64,000 nt of DNA from Lobosporangium transversale (lineage: Eukaryota; Mortierellomycota; Mortierellomycetes; Mortierellales; Mortierellaceae). Of the stretch, positions 12,468-22,592 are shown in pieces (the stretch's first letter is position 1; the number at the start of each line of letters is the position of its first letter). The stretch spans positions 722,501-786,500 of the forward strand of contig NW_019028981.1 of NCBI RefSeq assembly GCF_002105155.1, given 5' to 3'. The notes beneath the pieces were generated by a model. The model was not told the DNA's origin. It made no database searches and worked only from the letters and a program-made list of their open reading frames with translations. The position numbers and the translations under genes were made by a program.

Positions 12468-13264
12468 CGCATGTCCTTACCAGCCGAATTCTTTACTCTT
12501 GGCGACATCCTCAGCTGCACTGGCTGTATTACTAGAGAGCACAGCTCTGTATCCTTCTGGTAGCGTTGCATCAAGGAATTCTTGACACTGTTCGAGGATA
12601 GCAGGATGAGATTGGATCTCAACAATGTCTAATTATGTCTCCAGTTTTTTTTTTTTTAAAAAAAAAAAAAAAAATCATAGTAAATGAATTAGTTTGTGGC
12701 AGATGACGTGAAAAATATCTATAATGGCCAGATAAATAATTATCAGAATGAAAAGGTCAAGAAGGCTACATAGGATGGCGAGTGGGCAAAAAGTTTTAGA
12801 TTGCTCTGATCCAAATTAGTAATGATATCAATTATGGATGTGCATGTTGATCACAGGCCACAGATGATCAAGCTTTTTATACCTTTGAGTTCAGTGCCTG
12901 GACGAGCCATAATGTAATGTGACTCGCTGCAGGTATACTCGCCCACAACCCAGAGACGCGGTTCCTGTCGAGCAAATAATTCAAGAACAGAATGAAGTGT
13001 TCCAGAGAGGGAGTTTTCGATTGGAATGAGCCCATGGCGAACAGTGCCGCGTTGAATATTCGAAAACAACTAATTAGAATGTCAATATAAGTGTAAATGT
13101 AGTCAGTCATAGGTCCACGCGTCAAGATCAGGATTGATTAAATAAAAGTCCGTTACTTCAGTCAGGGTATCAAATCCTTCGGTACGGAAGGTGTGTTGTG
13201 TAAAACTAGGATGCTTAGAGGTGAGCTCGATGATAGCATCTTCAGCATACGCGCCATTGACGCC
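11966..13264 (-). CDS. PHA2: Prephenate dehydratase with ACT domain (5' exon not resolved)
   Basis: Four exons (13264-13157, 13069-12883, 12628-12481, 12368-11966) join in phase to 281 residues. The enzyme converts prephenate to phenylpyruvate in phenylalanine synthesis. The opening GVNGAYAEDAI is the usual first conserved block. GLIPIENSLSG is the substrate-site block. SHPAILEQCQEFL and NVTRYWLI mark the rest of the catalytic domain. The C-terminal ACT domain contains NITKLESRPS, the ESRP motif for phenylalanine binding, so feedback inhibition is expected. Only a few N-terminal residues are missing. The family usually has a short stretch ending in VAYQG or FLGP, so one small upstream exon should lie above 13265. 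I could not place it between the A27 tract at about 13347 and 13720. The true gene therefore extends beyond the stated end. Confidence 0.88.
12645..12674. repeat. T13/A17 snap-back tract
   Basis: Thirteen T residues are followed directly by seventeen A residues, forming a perfect homopolymer palindrome. It lies in the intron between the second and third modelled exons of the prephenate dehydratase gene, close to the acceptor side. Confidence 0.9.
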
Positions 13265-13902
13265 CTATATTGAGTAGCGATATATGTATCAAAAGCATGT
13301 TGTCAGGATACTAAGCACCTTGTGAATGCATGCAAAATTTTTTTTGAAAAAAAAAAAAAAAAAAAAAAAAAAAGATGGAACTTGCATGAAAACCGATTGC
13401 GTTCATGTGTTTGTTTGAATACTTGGGATGAGAGATGGAATGAATGATCAAGATGTGAAAATGAGAAGATGAAAGAGATCTTCAATTTGTATACGAAACA
13501 ATTATTTTACACAATTGTGTTTTTCAATTTAGCTTTCTGTAAACTAAGCCCAGTAACTGTTTAGAATTTAGTAAATACAATAGTTAGTATTTCTATCTGT
13601 TAGTATATTTATCGATAAATTTTAGGAACTTTGTCACTTATTTGACTTTTGGGCAAAGCAACTTTTTTTTCAGGCCCAGTCTCTGTCACAGTTGCTCAGC
13701 CATTTCAAAAAACAAAGTCCCACTAGTGCCCAATATGCTCAATGAAGGCATGCATCCTTATCCCTTTTTCATCTTGGATGTAATAAATGAAAATGAAAAA
13801 TAGGACCAAAGGACTCTTGCCTTGTCTATTCATGTGTTGTCTCCCAGGCCCGCTCTTTTTCCTTTCTCTTGCACTGTTCGTCTCAACGCGCTTAATCTTA
13901 TA

Positions 13903-13937
<35 letters not shown>

Positions 13938-14282
13938 AACGATGACGAATGATAAAAAAAAATAAATGAAACTTGTCATGTCCATGTATTGACATGGAAT
14001 GAAATGGAATCAAAAAATTGGGTTTCTTTTTTATTCGTCCTCTGTTCATTAATCATTCATGATTGTCACCTGTCTCCATCCTGTTTACTACCACAACTCC
14101 ATCACTCTCATCACCTTACCTGGAAGCGTCAAGTGAGATTGAGCTAGACAGAAGAGCAAACCAAAAGAAAGAAAGAGACACACTCTCACACTCTCACGCA
14201 CCATTCCTTTCTTTCCATTTCTTTCCTTTTCTTTTCTTTCCTTGCTTCCTTGTCATCCATTCATTCCATCAACTCATTCTCC

Positions 14283-14380
<98 letters not shown>

Positions 14381-15157
14381 ACTCCTATTCCTATACTTTA
14401 CAATCCTTTGCTCTGTTATCCTTCTCAGCTCTGCGCCTCTTTGCACGCATCAAAGGATCAACCTACACGATCTACATTTTTTATTCCTTCGTGCATTCTC
14501 AAGTTGTAAGTGCACTTTGCCATTCACATTAAAACAAAAAAAAAAAGCTAATTGAGAATGCTTTTTTTTACTCTCATGCATGTGATTGAATGAAAATGAA
14601 TGCATTCCCATTTGATTTTGTATTCTTTTTACTAATAACAAATAAAGGGAAAGAGTGTTCGCACACACCAAAGAAAAAACACTGTTTCCAGTGATACTTG
14701 CTTTTCCCATCTGTTGACACTAATCGCTTCTCTCTTTCTCTCTCTCTCTATATATATATCTCTCTCTCTATCTCGCTCGTTATCAATCTTCAATCACCAT
14801 TCATATACTTTATTCATCCATGCTTTCATCTTCTTACCTCTTAGACTGCATTCTTCTTTTACTCTCACCATACTCATCATTCCATTGACCTCGTAACAAA
14901 TTTACAACAGTTACTGCATTAGTGATCTGTTCATTTTGTCTCTCCACCCGGCCTGACAGCCCGTGACGGATGGCTAGTTAGCTCCTTGCCGCACACATTC
15001 CTTTCCTTTCACTCCTTTCTCTCTTTCTCTCCCTCTTTTTTTTTTTTTTTTTTTTCTTTATTCTGTTCGATTTCTTCCACTTTCACTCATATACACACTT
15101 TTTTTTCCTCTTTTTTTCGTTTACTCTGCCTATCTTTCCTAGTCTCTCTCTCTCTCT

Positions 15158-15189
<32 letters not shown>

Positions 15190-15263
15190 GTTGTTTGTTT
15201 TCAATTGCTATTTAGAATCGACTTGTTGTGAGTGTTCATCGTGTTGCTCCTTTTCCTGACCAA
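13265..15263. other. Spacer with CT-rich leader and missing dehydratase exon
   Basis: The left part should contain the unplaced first exon and promoter of the prephenate dehydratase gene. From about 14060 the plus strand becomes strongly pyrimidine-rich, with a CT array at 14287-14374 and further CT and T tracts at 14735-14775, 15035-15055 and 15141-15189. This is most simply the promoter and leader of the GATA gene. Open frames reading LSLSLS are products of the CT array and not genes. Confidence 0.6.
14287..14374 (+). repeat. (CT)44 microsatellite
   Basis: An uninterrupted CT dinucleotide array of about 44 units lies roughly 0.9 kb upstream of the GATA-factor start. Long CT arrays in fungal promoters can affect nucleosome positioning and bind GAGA-type factors. 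Any regulatory role here is inference. Confidence 0.95.
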
Positions 15264-18144
15264 ATGAACACGATCCATCCCACTACGCAACGAGTCCATT
15301 CCATGTCTTCTCCAAAGGATACAGTCACCGCTGCAACTTCAGAAAAAGTGGTCAAGCGACCTGCTAACTTTATTGTACACCAGGACCTAAAGAAGCGATC
15401 GACTGAGCAGGACCTTCACACAAACCAAACCATTAGCAATGTTGACAGGTACGGATGACTGATACTTAGCGTATGCTTTTTTTTTTTTTTTATTTTTTTA
15501 TTTTTTTATTTTTTTATATTAATTTCTGTATGTAATAATAGTTGGTGTTCATTTCGCACCATGGTTTTGAATCGCCCATTCTAACTTCATTCTCTTCCAT
15601 TGGTCTTGTTTCTATACTCCTACCACACAGTACTGCCTCCTGGGGCCAGTCGCGCCAGACCTGGACACACGCAGCATTTCGCAGGTTCAGTCCTGGGTCA
15701 GACAATAACGACAAAAGCCATATGCCCCTGCAGCAGCATGCCTCCGTGTCTTCCGGAGTGTCCCTGGCAGGAGTCTGCACAGTCCACATCGGTCCACATA
15801 TTTTCCTCGATACTAAATTCTACACCGCCCTCAGTCCTCCCGCATCATTCCATTCTGTCGCACCAACAACAACATTAGCAACAGCAACAGCAACAGCAAC
15901 AACAACACCAGACTACAATCCAATGGATCAAGGAAATTACAGCTCTGCAAAGGCTTTGAAACAAGAGCAAGGACAAGAGCAGGAATTATACAAGGAAGAA
16001 TCATCTGTGTCCGACCATTCTCAACAGCATGTTGTCGTCATGGAGTTCAAAGAGAACCCTGGTATACAATGGCTATTCCCTGAAGAGGCATCTCTAGAGT
16101 TCACACCGGCCCATGATACAGAATCTGCAAAGATTTCTGCCTCCTTCACTCTCCCCGTTTCACAACATCAGACAACAACTTTGGTTATTCTGAAAGCAAC
16201 ACCCGCATTGCGTGAAGGACTGGAATTGGCTGTGAAGGGACCCTGTATCACCACCAACCCATCATTAATATACAACAAGCCTAAGACTGTTCGTAATCGT
16301 CAGCCTACACCTCCAACCTACCATGAGGAAACCTCTGAAATTTTAGGGTCGGGAAAGTCGTCATCCACAAACCATAACATATCCTCAGCGAAGCGGAAAA
16401 TGGATACTATGGTAAGATTTCCTGTTTCAATTTCATATGCTTTTGCGAGGAGCGCAAGCTTTTATCCCACCTGAAATGTACTCACTGTTAATAATTATTT
16501 CATTCCCATACACATCTAGATCGACGGCCAAAAGCCATCCAAATCAAAGCGACTCAAGGAGGGTAATGGAAAGGGATCGGGGCCCACTGTCAAAAAAGCC
16601 ACAGTGAGTGGTGCATCCAAAAAGAATGGTGTGTCGGGATCATCCTCGACTTCCTCTCAGCAAAAGCGATGCGCCTACTGTGAGTGCACGACCACTCCGA
16701 TGTGGAGACGGGGTCCTGATGGTCCAAGCACGCTTTGCAACGCATGTGGCGTTAAATGGAAACATGGAAAGATCTTACAGGGCACGAATGACACTCATCA
16801 ACATCCAAAACCACTTGCAGCCTCCATATCTTCGTCTTCACCCAATACCAAAGAGTCCAATAGTACCCATCATTCGTCTAGCTCAAAAGGCGTAAAGACA
16901 TCTTTGGCAATGAACAGACATACCCGTCGAGGAGAAGACAAAAAGACCCACAATAAGACGGCCAACAAGCATACATCTCCAGGACAAGGCAACAATCATT
17001 TCGAAAAAAAGTCGAGTCCGAGGCTTGAAATTAACGGATTAAAGACCGTAGAGACTGAGAGGATTGTCCCTGTCAAGAAACGACATTCCAGTAAATACAT
17101 GTTTTTATTGTTGTTTTGTAAGGTTTTTTGAAAGAGAGGGCGTAAACTTATTTTTTTTTTTTTCTTTTTTTTCTTTTAGTATCCATACCCAACAATCTAC
17201 CAGGTCCACGAATGGTACCTATCCATGAACTTGATGAACAAGCTAAAATGCCCCCTAAACACCTGCCGAGCTCTAAGCAATACGGTCAAGAGAACAAGGA
17301 AGTGCAATCTTCTAATGGATGGGCTAAGCAAAAGAAAAATGGGCTTGTTCATGTTCATCAACATCAACATCAACATCAACGTCAAGACTTGTCCGAGACA
17401 CTCGAGTCATCTGCCAGTAGCGCCTCGACGCAATCAGATACTAATGATTTCAAGATGGATATGGACATGGATATGGACAGGGATTCAGAATCAATATATG
17501 AGAATTCTGAAGCAGCAACTGATAGTCTCTCATTATATAACAAAGTCCCTTACAAGAACAGCATAACGGCCTTTCCTCTGCACTTCCCCACCATTTCTAT
17601 TGCATTTGGACCGAACAATGCGTTCTATCAATATCCTAACTGTACTGTGGTTCTGTACGAGGACCATTTCCAAATCCAACTTGTGCAAGATGGAGAGAGA
17701 ACAGAGATTGATGTTTGGAAAGAAGGAATTGAAGGGACCGAGTTCCAGGCCATTGATGCTGGTGATGGCGAGAATATGATTATTATGAAGGCTCTCTTAC
17801 GACAATATCTCACTAGGTACAGTTCAGGCAATGCTCATTCGTGATTCTACTTTTCTGAGTTATTAATGTTCCTATCATATATTTTTACTATGGCTTTGAT
17901 AAATGAAAAAGAGCCCTAATGTACTATGAACTAAATGAATCGATTTTTTTCTTTCTTTTTGTTCTCTTATTGCATTAAAAGATTCGACAAAGAGCTGCTG
18001 AATCCAGACAGGAATGAAAGCCTTATCGTCTTTCGATTCCGTGAACGCCTTGATGGTGGTGGGCCGTTTGTGAGACCTTTATTGGAGCATTGGCTTACGA
18101 CTGATATTCCAATACCTCTACCCCCTTCCAATGACTCTGTTTGA
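15264..18144 (+). CDS. GATA-type zinc finger transcription factor
   Basis: Five exons (15264-15448, 15631-16411, 16520-17090, 17180-17816, 17982-18144) join in phase to 778 residues. A GATA finger sits at about residues 373-400: CAYCECTTTPMWRRGPDG, then CNACGVKWKHGKI. The Cys spacing is C-x2-C-x18-C-x2-C. This spacing is commoner in plant and some fungal GATA proteins than the x17 form of the nitrogen regulators. Basic stretches follow the finger (KRHSS and neighbours). The regions on either side are low complexity: TATATATTT, EQGQEQE, HQHQHQHQ, MDMDMDMD. The last 150 residues (FPTISIAFGPNNAFY onward) look like a compact, conserved-type domain that I do not recognise. The start is the first in-frame ATG after the CT-rich leader; an upstream non-coding exon is possible. 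The target genes are unknown. Confidence 0.85.
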
Positions 18145-18477
18145 GTAATGGGTACTTTTTTCCCCCCTCCTTTTGCTTCCTTTCCATCTCTCCTTCTCTT
18201 TCTCGTTTTTGTACATTTTAACCTTTCTATTCGTCTTTTTTCCCTTTTGCTACACGTCCTCGCTTATATTCTCTAAGTACGTAGCAAGCAAAAACTTCAT
18301 CCTACACTCGAACATATACCATTCATGCTAGTCTCGTAGTCTATTAGTCTATTCCAGGCAACCTTTTTTAAGTGTCTTTTTTGTTTTAGTCAAAATCCCT
18401 CGCTTCATGCATGTACCATTATTAAATAATGATTGACGCATTAAGGATAACTTTATTGCGTCTGGAATGCCCCAGTG

Positions 18478-18512
<35 letters not shown>

Positions 18513-18830
18513 CAGATGATGAAAATGATGACAAGGTCTAAAAGGGTCAGTGAAATAGATATATTATATTTCTATATATTTATAAGGCATGACACGGTTG
18601 TTTCAGTCCAGCTTTGTCTAAAAAAAAAAAAAAAAAACTAAAAACCCTTCAGTTAGGACCTGGATGTGTCATTCTCATCAAGCAAAACTGAACTACGACG
18701 GTTTTTTATTTTTATTTTATCTACTAGTTGGGTCTTTTTTTTTCTTTTTTTTTCTTCTTCTTCTTTATATCTCTATATCACCATCCTCAAGCAATAACAG
18801 CGCTATATTTTCCTAAAGAAGAAGAAAAAA
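18145..18830. other. Intergenic spacer
   Basis: This holds the 3' untranslated region of the GATA gene, an A30 tract at about 18479-18508, an A17 tract near 18621, and a T/C-rich promoter stretch before 18831. No gene was seen. Confidence 0.7.
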
Positions 18831-19475
18831 ATGACAAACACCCGTAGATCCTCAGGCTCTCAGGCTGCAGCAGCAACCGAGAATGCTTCTTCGACAACTG
18901 AGAGTCCAGAGGTTTCTAATGGATCTCCTTCTGCTGTCGATAGTACTCACCAGGCAGCCGAGACTGTTCATGAGAAGGAGGACCAGAAACTCGAGGCCAA
19001 TGATCCAGACTTGCTCGCAAGTAATAAAGAAACAACCGAACCATCGAGTGAAGCTTCAACAACACCTATCAATAATGCTGAAGTTCAGGAAACGGATCCA
19101 GCCAGGTCTCAGCCAGCTGAAGAGATTAAGCAGCATGAACTTGAGCATAAGGAGCCATTAGAGCAACCTATTACGGATGGATCCACAAGAGGAGCCGATA
19201 GGGACGTTCTGAGTCATAAGGCTGAAGCCGATGCACCTGTTGACCCTGCTAGTGCTGCTATTGCCACTGATAGCCAAGAGAATGGAAGTTCTGAGAATGA
19301 TACAAAGGTGCAATATGTGGGGGAAGAGCATGAAGTGAACAAACATGCTAAACGCCCTGTGGAGCAAGACTCGAACACCCTTGCGGAAGAAGCCCAAGAT
19401 TACAGTGCGGGAGCGTACAAATCACCGTTCAGACACACCCATAAGGCTGAGAAGGCTGGCAAGGAAGAACGTTAG
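18831..19475 (+). CDS. Small acidic disordered protein
   Basis: A single intronless frame of 214 residues begins at an ATG in an A-rich context (aaaaaaATGACA). The composition is dominated by Glu, Ala, Ser, Thr and Gln, with no predicted fold, signal peptide or transmembrane segment. It is acidic through most of its length, and the last 15 residues are basic (HTHKAEKAGKEER). Together with the next gene it stands out because most other genes here have introns. I do not recognise a family. The composition is like that of hydrophilic stress-type or histone-chaperone-like tails, but no function can be assigned. Confidence 0.65.
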   Translation: MTNTRRSSGSQAAAATENASSTTESPEVSNGSPSAVDSTHQAAETVHEKEDQKLEANDPDLLASNKETTEPSSEASTTPINNAEVQETDPARSQPAEEIKQHELEHKEPLEQPITDGSTRGADRDVLSHKAEADAPVDPASAAIATDSQENGSSENDTKVQYVGEEHEVNKHAKRPVEQDSNTLAEEAQDYSAGAYKSPFRHTHKAEKAGKEER

Positions 19476-20182
19476 AGAAATGTTTTAAAATAAAAAATGC
19501 ATTGATAAAACATTGCATTAGAAACAGAAATCCTTACTGGTCTAGACAGCAACTTTACTAGAACTTACTAGTCCGTGGGAAGGGGTTCATAATAAGAAAA
19601 AAAAAAAAAAAAAAAGAAATGGAAAGCCATTATGTATGTTCAAAGCTGTAAATGGCAAGGTGTTTGTCTCAAATGCCCAATAACAAGGAAAAAGAAAAAA
19701 GAAATTATGCAAAAAACAAAAAAAAATGATACACATGAAATAGGGATGAAGCTCATCATGAACGACAAGTCCTTTTTGTTCATGGTCAATTAGGTCTTGA
19801 TGAAAGATGAGCGATAATCAACCCAACCAATTTCACTTATTCTAGCCTTTGTCTCAGACTAAGAGACATACACTAGTCTTTTTGTTTGTTACCCTTTTAC
19901 CCTTCCCTCCACAGAGACACAAGAGAACAGCCACATTTTAACTTATTCATGCATAGAAAAAAAACGCACCTGCATTGGTTTACTTACCCCACACTAAACG
20001 TGTTCTGTGAGCAAATGGTCAATGCGGCATTGCGTTGTTATTTGTTTATCCAAAACGTAATTCTGATGAATAAAACTTCTATTGCAAACAGTATAAAAAC
20101 CCTTCGCCTTTAACAGCCATCATCTTCACGTCCTTTATCTCTTTCAAACAAACAAACAAACAAACAGACAAACGTACACACA
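19476..20182. other. Intergenic spacer with promoter
   Basis: Adenine-rich 3' sequence follows the acidic-protein gene, with an A21 tract near 19595. The right end is the promoter of the next small gene and contains a clear TATA box. The leader just before 20183 has CAAA repeats. Confidence 0.65.
20092..20098 (+). promoter_or_regulatory. TATA box
   Basis: TATAAAA lies 85-91 bp upstream of the ATG at 20183, at a sensible distance for a short CAAA-repeat leader. A strict TATA box often marks inducible fungal genes, which fits a hydrophilic stress-type product. Function is inferred from position. Confidence 0.5.
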
Positions 20183-20566
20183 ATGGATCGCAACCTCCCC
20201 TCTGATACCATCTCGAGTGGTAACAAGGTCAAGAACCAACGCTATGCTGCAGACCTGTCTGGTCAACAGCAACAAGACTCATTAAAGAACCAGAACAGCT
20301 CTTGGTCGGACGTGAACCAGAACAGTAGTATCAGTGACCAAGATCTAGGCCGGAACCGAAACCAGAGTCAGACCCAGGGCCAGAGCCAAAGAGGTCAAGT
20401 CGATGATGTGAACCAAGGCCAGTGGTCCCAACGACAAGCCGAGACTCAACGTTCTCAGCAATACGGTCGTCAGAACCGTGATCTCCGTCAAGACAATAAC
20501 GTTGCAGAGGATGATATGCAAGAGTTGACGCGAGAGAACGTGTTTGATAATGTGCAGTATAGTTAA
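20183..20566 (+). CDS. Small Gln/Asn-rich hydrophilic protein
   Basis: An intronless frame of 127 residues starts at ATG in the context cacacaATGGAT. It is very rich in Gln, Asn, Ser, Arg and Asp and has no Cys and almost no large hydrophobic residues. The middle repeats a loose NQxS/RNQSQ pattern. The C-terminus is DMQELTRENVFDNVQYS. This makes it a hydrophilin-like disordered protein. Such proteins often accumulate during drying or spore formation, but nothing in the sequence proves this. The strict TATA box and CAAA-repeat leader suggest strong, regulated expression. I do not recognise a named family. Confidence 0.65.
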   Translation: MDRNLPSDTISSGNKVKNQRYAADLSGQQQQDSLKNQNSSWSDVNQNSSISDQDLGRNRNQSQTQGQSQRGQVDDVNQGQWSQRQAETQRSQQYGRQNRDLRQDNNVAEDDMQELTRENVFDNVQYS

Positions 20567-20714
20567 AGAGATAACTACTCCTCATTCCTTCAACTTTTTA
20601 GTATCCATCGCCTTTTTTTTTTTCTTTCTGGGCAGTTTTTTCACTTTCATTTGTCCCAGCAGAATTGAATAAAATGTAAATAGGCTCTCTCTTTCCTTCA
20701 ATGATGACCATCAT

Positions 20715-21045
20715 ATCTCAGTGTATTTGTCATATAAAAAAAAAACCTTCTGCCTTCCATTTTGATTTCTGCTGCAACGCTTTTTTGTTCTGATAATGTA
20801 ATTTTCCAGGAAGAAGCATGTAGACATGGTCTCTGAAGCCAAATGCAATATCTATACGAAGTGGACTTATAACCTGACCTAACTTCCATCGTCCTTCTAA
20901 AGGTCTACTTTTGATGACCTTTATCGACTTTAGCTGCTGAATTTCCTCCATGAGTCCAACTAGTAAGCTCATCAGAAGATGCGTCTCCCGACCCAGTGGA
21001 TTAGCATGGCTGTGCACGACTCTCCTGGGAGATTCACTTGCAGGA
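20715..21045 (-). other. Orphan exon-like open frame
   Basis: A minus-strand frame of about 105 residues has normal-looking composition, for example HSHANPLGRETHLLMSLLV, then GQVISPLRIDIAFGFRDHV. It has a stop immediately upstream and no convincing acceptor or start, and it ends by running into an A tract. It may be a relic of a gene or transposon, or a lone exon. No family was recognised. Confidence 0.25.
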
Positions 21046-21227
21046 CGAAAGGTATATTAAACTGTTTTTGTGTCATTTGCGTCTTAATTTTCACGTTCTA
21101 AAATACATCTTTTGTGGAGGTCAATTCATTCATTTTTATAAACAATTTCAATATAAATTTGTTCATAAAAACCACCTTCGACTGTACTGGACAACAAGAC
21201 ATTTTCAAGTTCTACATATCATTTTCC

Positions 21228-21291
21228 CTTGATACCAGTGACTCGTACTGAAGTTTTTTTCAGTACATCAGTACGAGTCACTGCTTGATAC
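21228..21291. mobile_element. 48-bp hAT-like inverted-repeat mini-element with 8-bp target duplication
   Basis: Two perfect 16-bp inverted repeats, CAGTGACTCGTACTGA at 21236-21251 and its reverse complement at 21268-21283, enclose a 16-bp T-rich core. The direct repeat CTTGATAC lies immediately outside both ends (21228-21235 and 21284-21291). An 8-bp duplication fitting nTnnnnAn and termini beginning CAGTG are typical of the Ac branch of hAT transposons. The element has no coding capacity. It would be a minimal non-autonomous (MITE-like) copy. Confidence 0.65.
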
Positions 21292-21462
21292 AGTTCATGC
21301 CTCTCGATGTTAATTCAATTTGGGTTTATCGTGCACGAACCATATCCTCACGTTACATCGGAACATCGGAAGTAAATTAAATAATGATGAAAGATAAATG
21401 TTATTGATGCATGAAATCGTGTATTGATTGGAAATGTGTGTCTGGTCTGATAATAACTCCCC

Positions 21463-22532
21463 TTATTCACTATCGCCCTGATCAATGAGATGTGCATAGT
21501 CCTCCATTGAGGCAAACACTGGCAGAGCTACCTTCTTTCTACGCTTCTTATGGCGACCTAATGGGTCCAAAAGAGAATTGGATATTAAAAACCGTTAATA
21601 ACCGAGTGCAATTTTTTTTTTTTTTTTTTTTTTTTTTGAAATAGTTCACATAAACAATTCACATTCGTTACCTTTTTCTTCTTCATCAGACTCTTCTTCA
21701 ACAGCGTCTTCCGTATCGCTGGGAACTATATCCTCCTCCTCATCCATAAACATGCTTGTTTCGTCTTCGTCACCCTCATCATCTTTCCAATTAGCCTCAT
21801 CGTTACTAAATGACTCATCAACTTCTTCTTCTTCAATGTCACTCAACATAAGGTCCTCAAGATTAGCATCACTCAGATCGTCTTCATCTTCATCCACATC
21901 TTCCAATGCGTCCTTGGGCATATCATTCATCATTGCCCTCCAGACCTCATCTTCATCCAAATCAGAGCCATTGTCCTCCTCATCACTGTCCTTCCTCTTC
22001 TTCTTGGAGCCTGTAAAGTTATCCTCATCTTCATCCGATCCTGCTGATATGGTGCTCTTCTTAGTACTAGCAGGATTCATGGCCTTCTTCTGCGTGAAAT
22101 ATTTGTGGAAAAAGACTTGATCAACAGGAACATCTTCTTCTTTCTTTTGCCAAAAGGCCTCCGTGTTGACATTGACATCGTTTCCACCACCCTTCTTGAG
22201 CATAATGCTCGCTCCACGATGTGCAGCCATAGGTTGCATGATGGACGATCCCTTAGTACCCAATGCAGTGTTGACATCATCCCTCTGTTTTCTAGGGTTT
22301 TTGTACACCATGCGGTTCAAGAAGTGGATTAGAGCATGTTGATAAAACTCTGGTTTGCCCTCAATTGGCTGGAGAGACAAAATATGAGCAGCATATAACG
22401 AAACTGTAGGATGGAAATGTGATAGGAATGGTATCTGCAATTAACAAAAAAAGAAAAAAGAAAGATAGAAAAAAAAAAAAAAAAAAAAAAAAGAGACAAT
22501 AAAGAGGATAGAACGCTGTTAGTATTATGCTT

Positions 22533-22592
<60 letters not shown>

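Larger units (their letters stand above)
20567..21462. other. Spacer with an orphan minus-strand frame and a mini-element
   Basis: It contains the 3' end of the Gln-rich gene, an exon-like minus-strand frame at about 20715-21045 and the 48-bp inverted-repeat element at 21236-21283. The last 180 bp are the downstream region of the Mak21 gene. Confidence 0.6.

Noticed and set aside
14063-14555. Open frames of 96-148 codons reading LSLSLS or RERERE across the CT array
   Set aside because: They are products of an uninterrupted CT microsatellite, occur in several frames and on both strands, and lack any other coding character.
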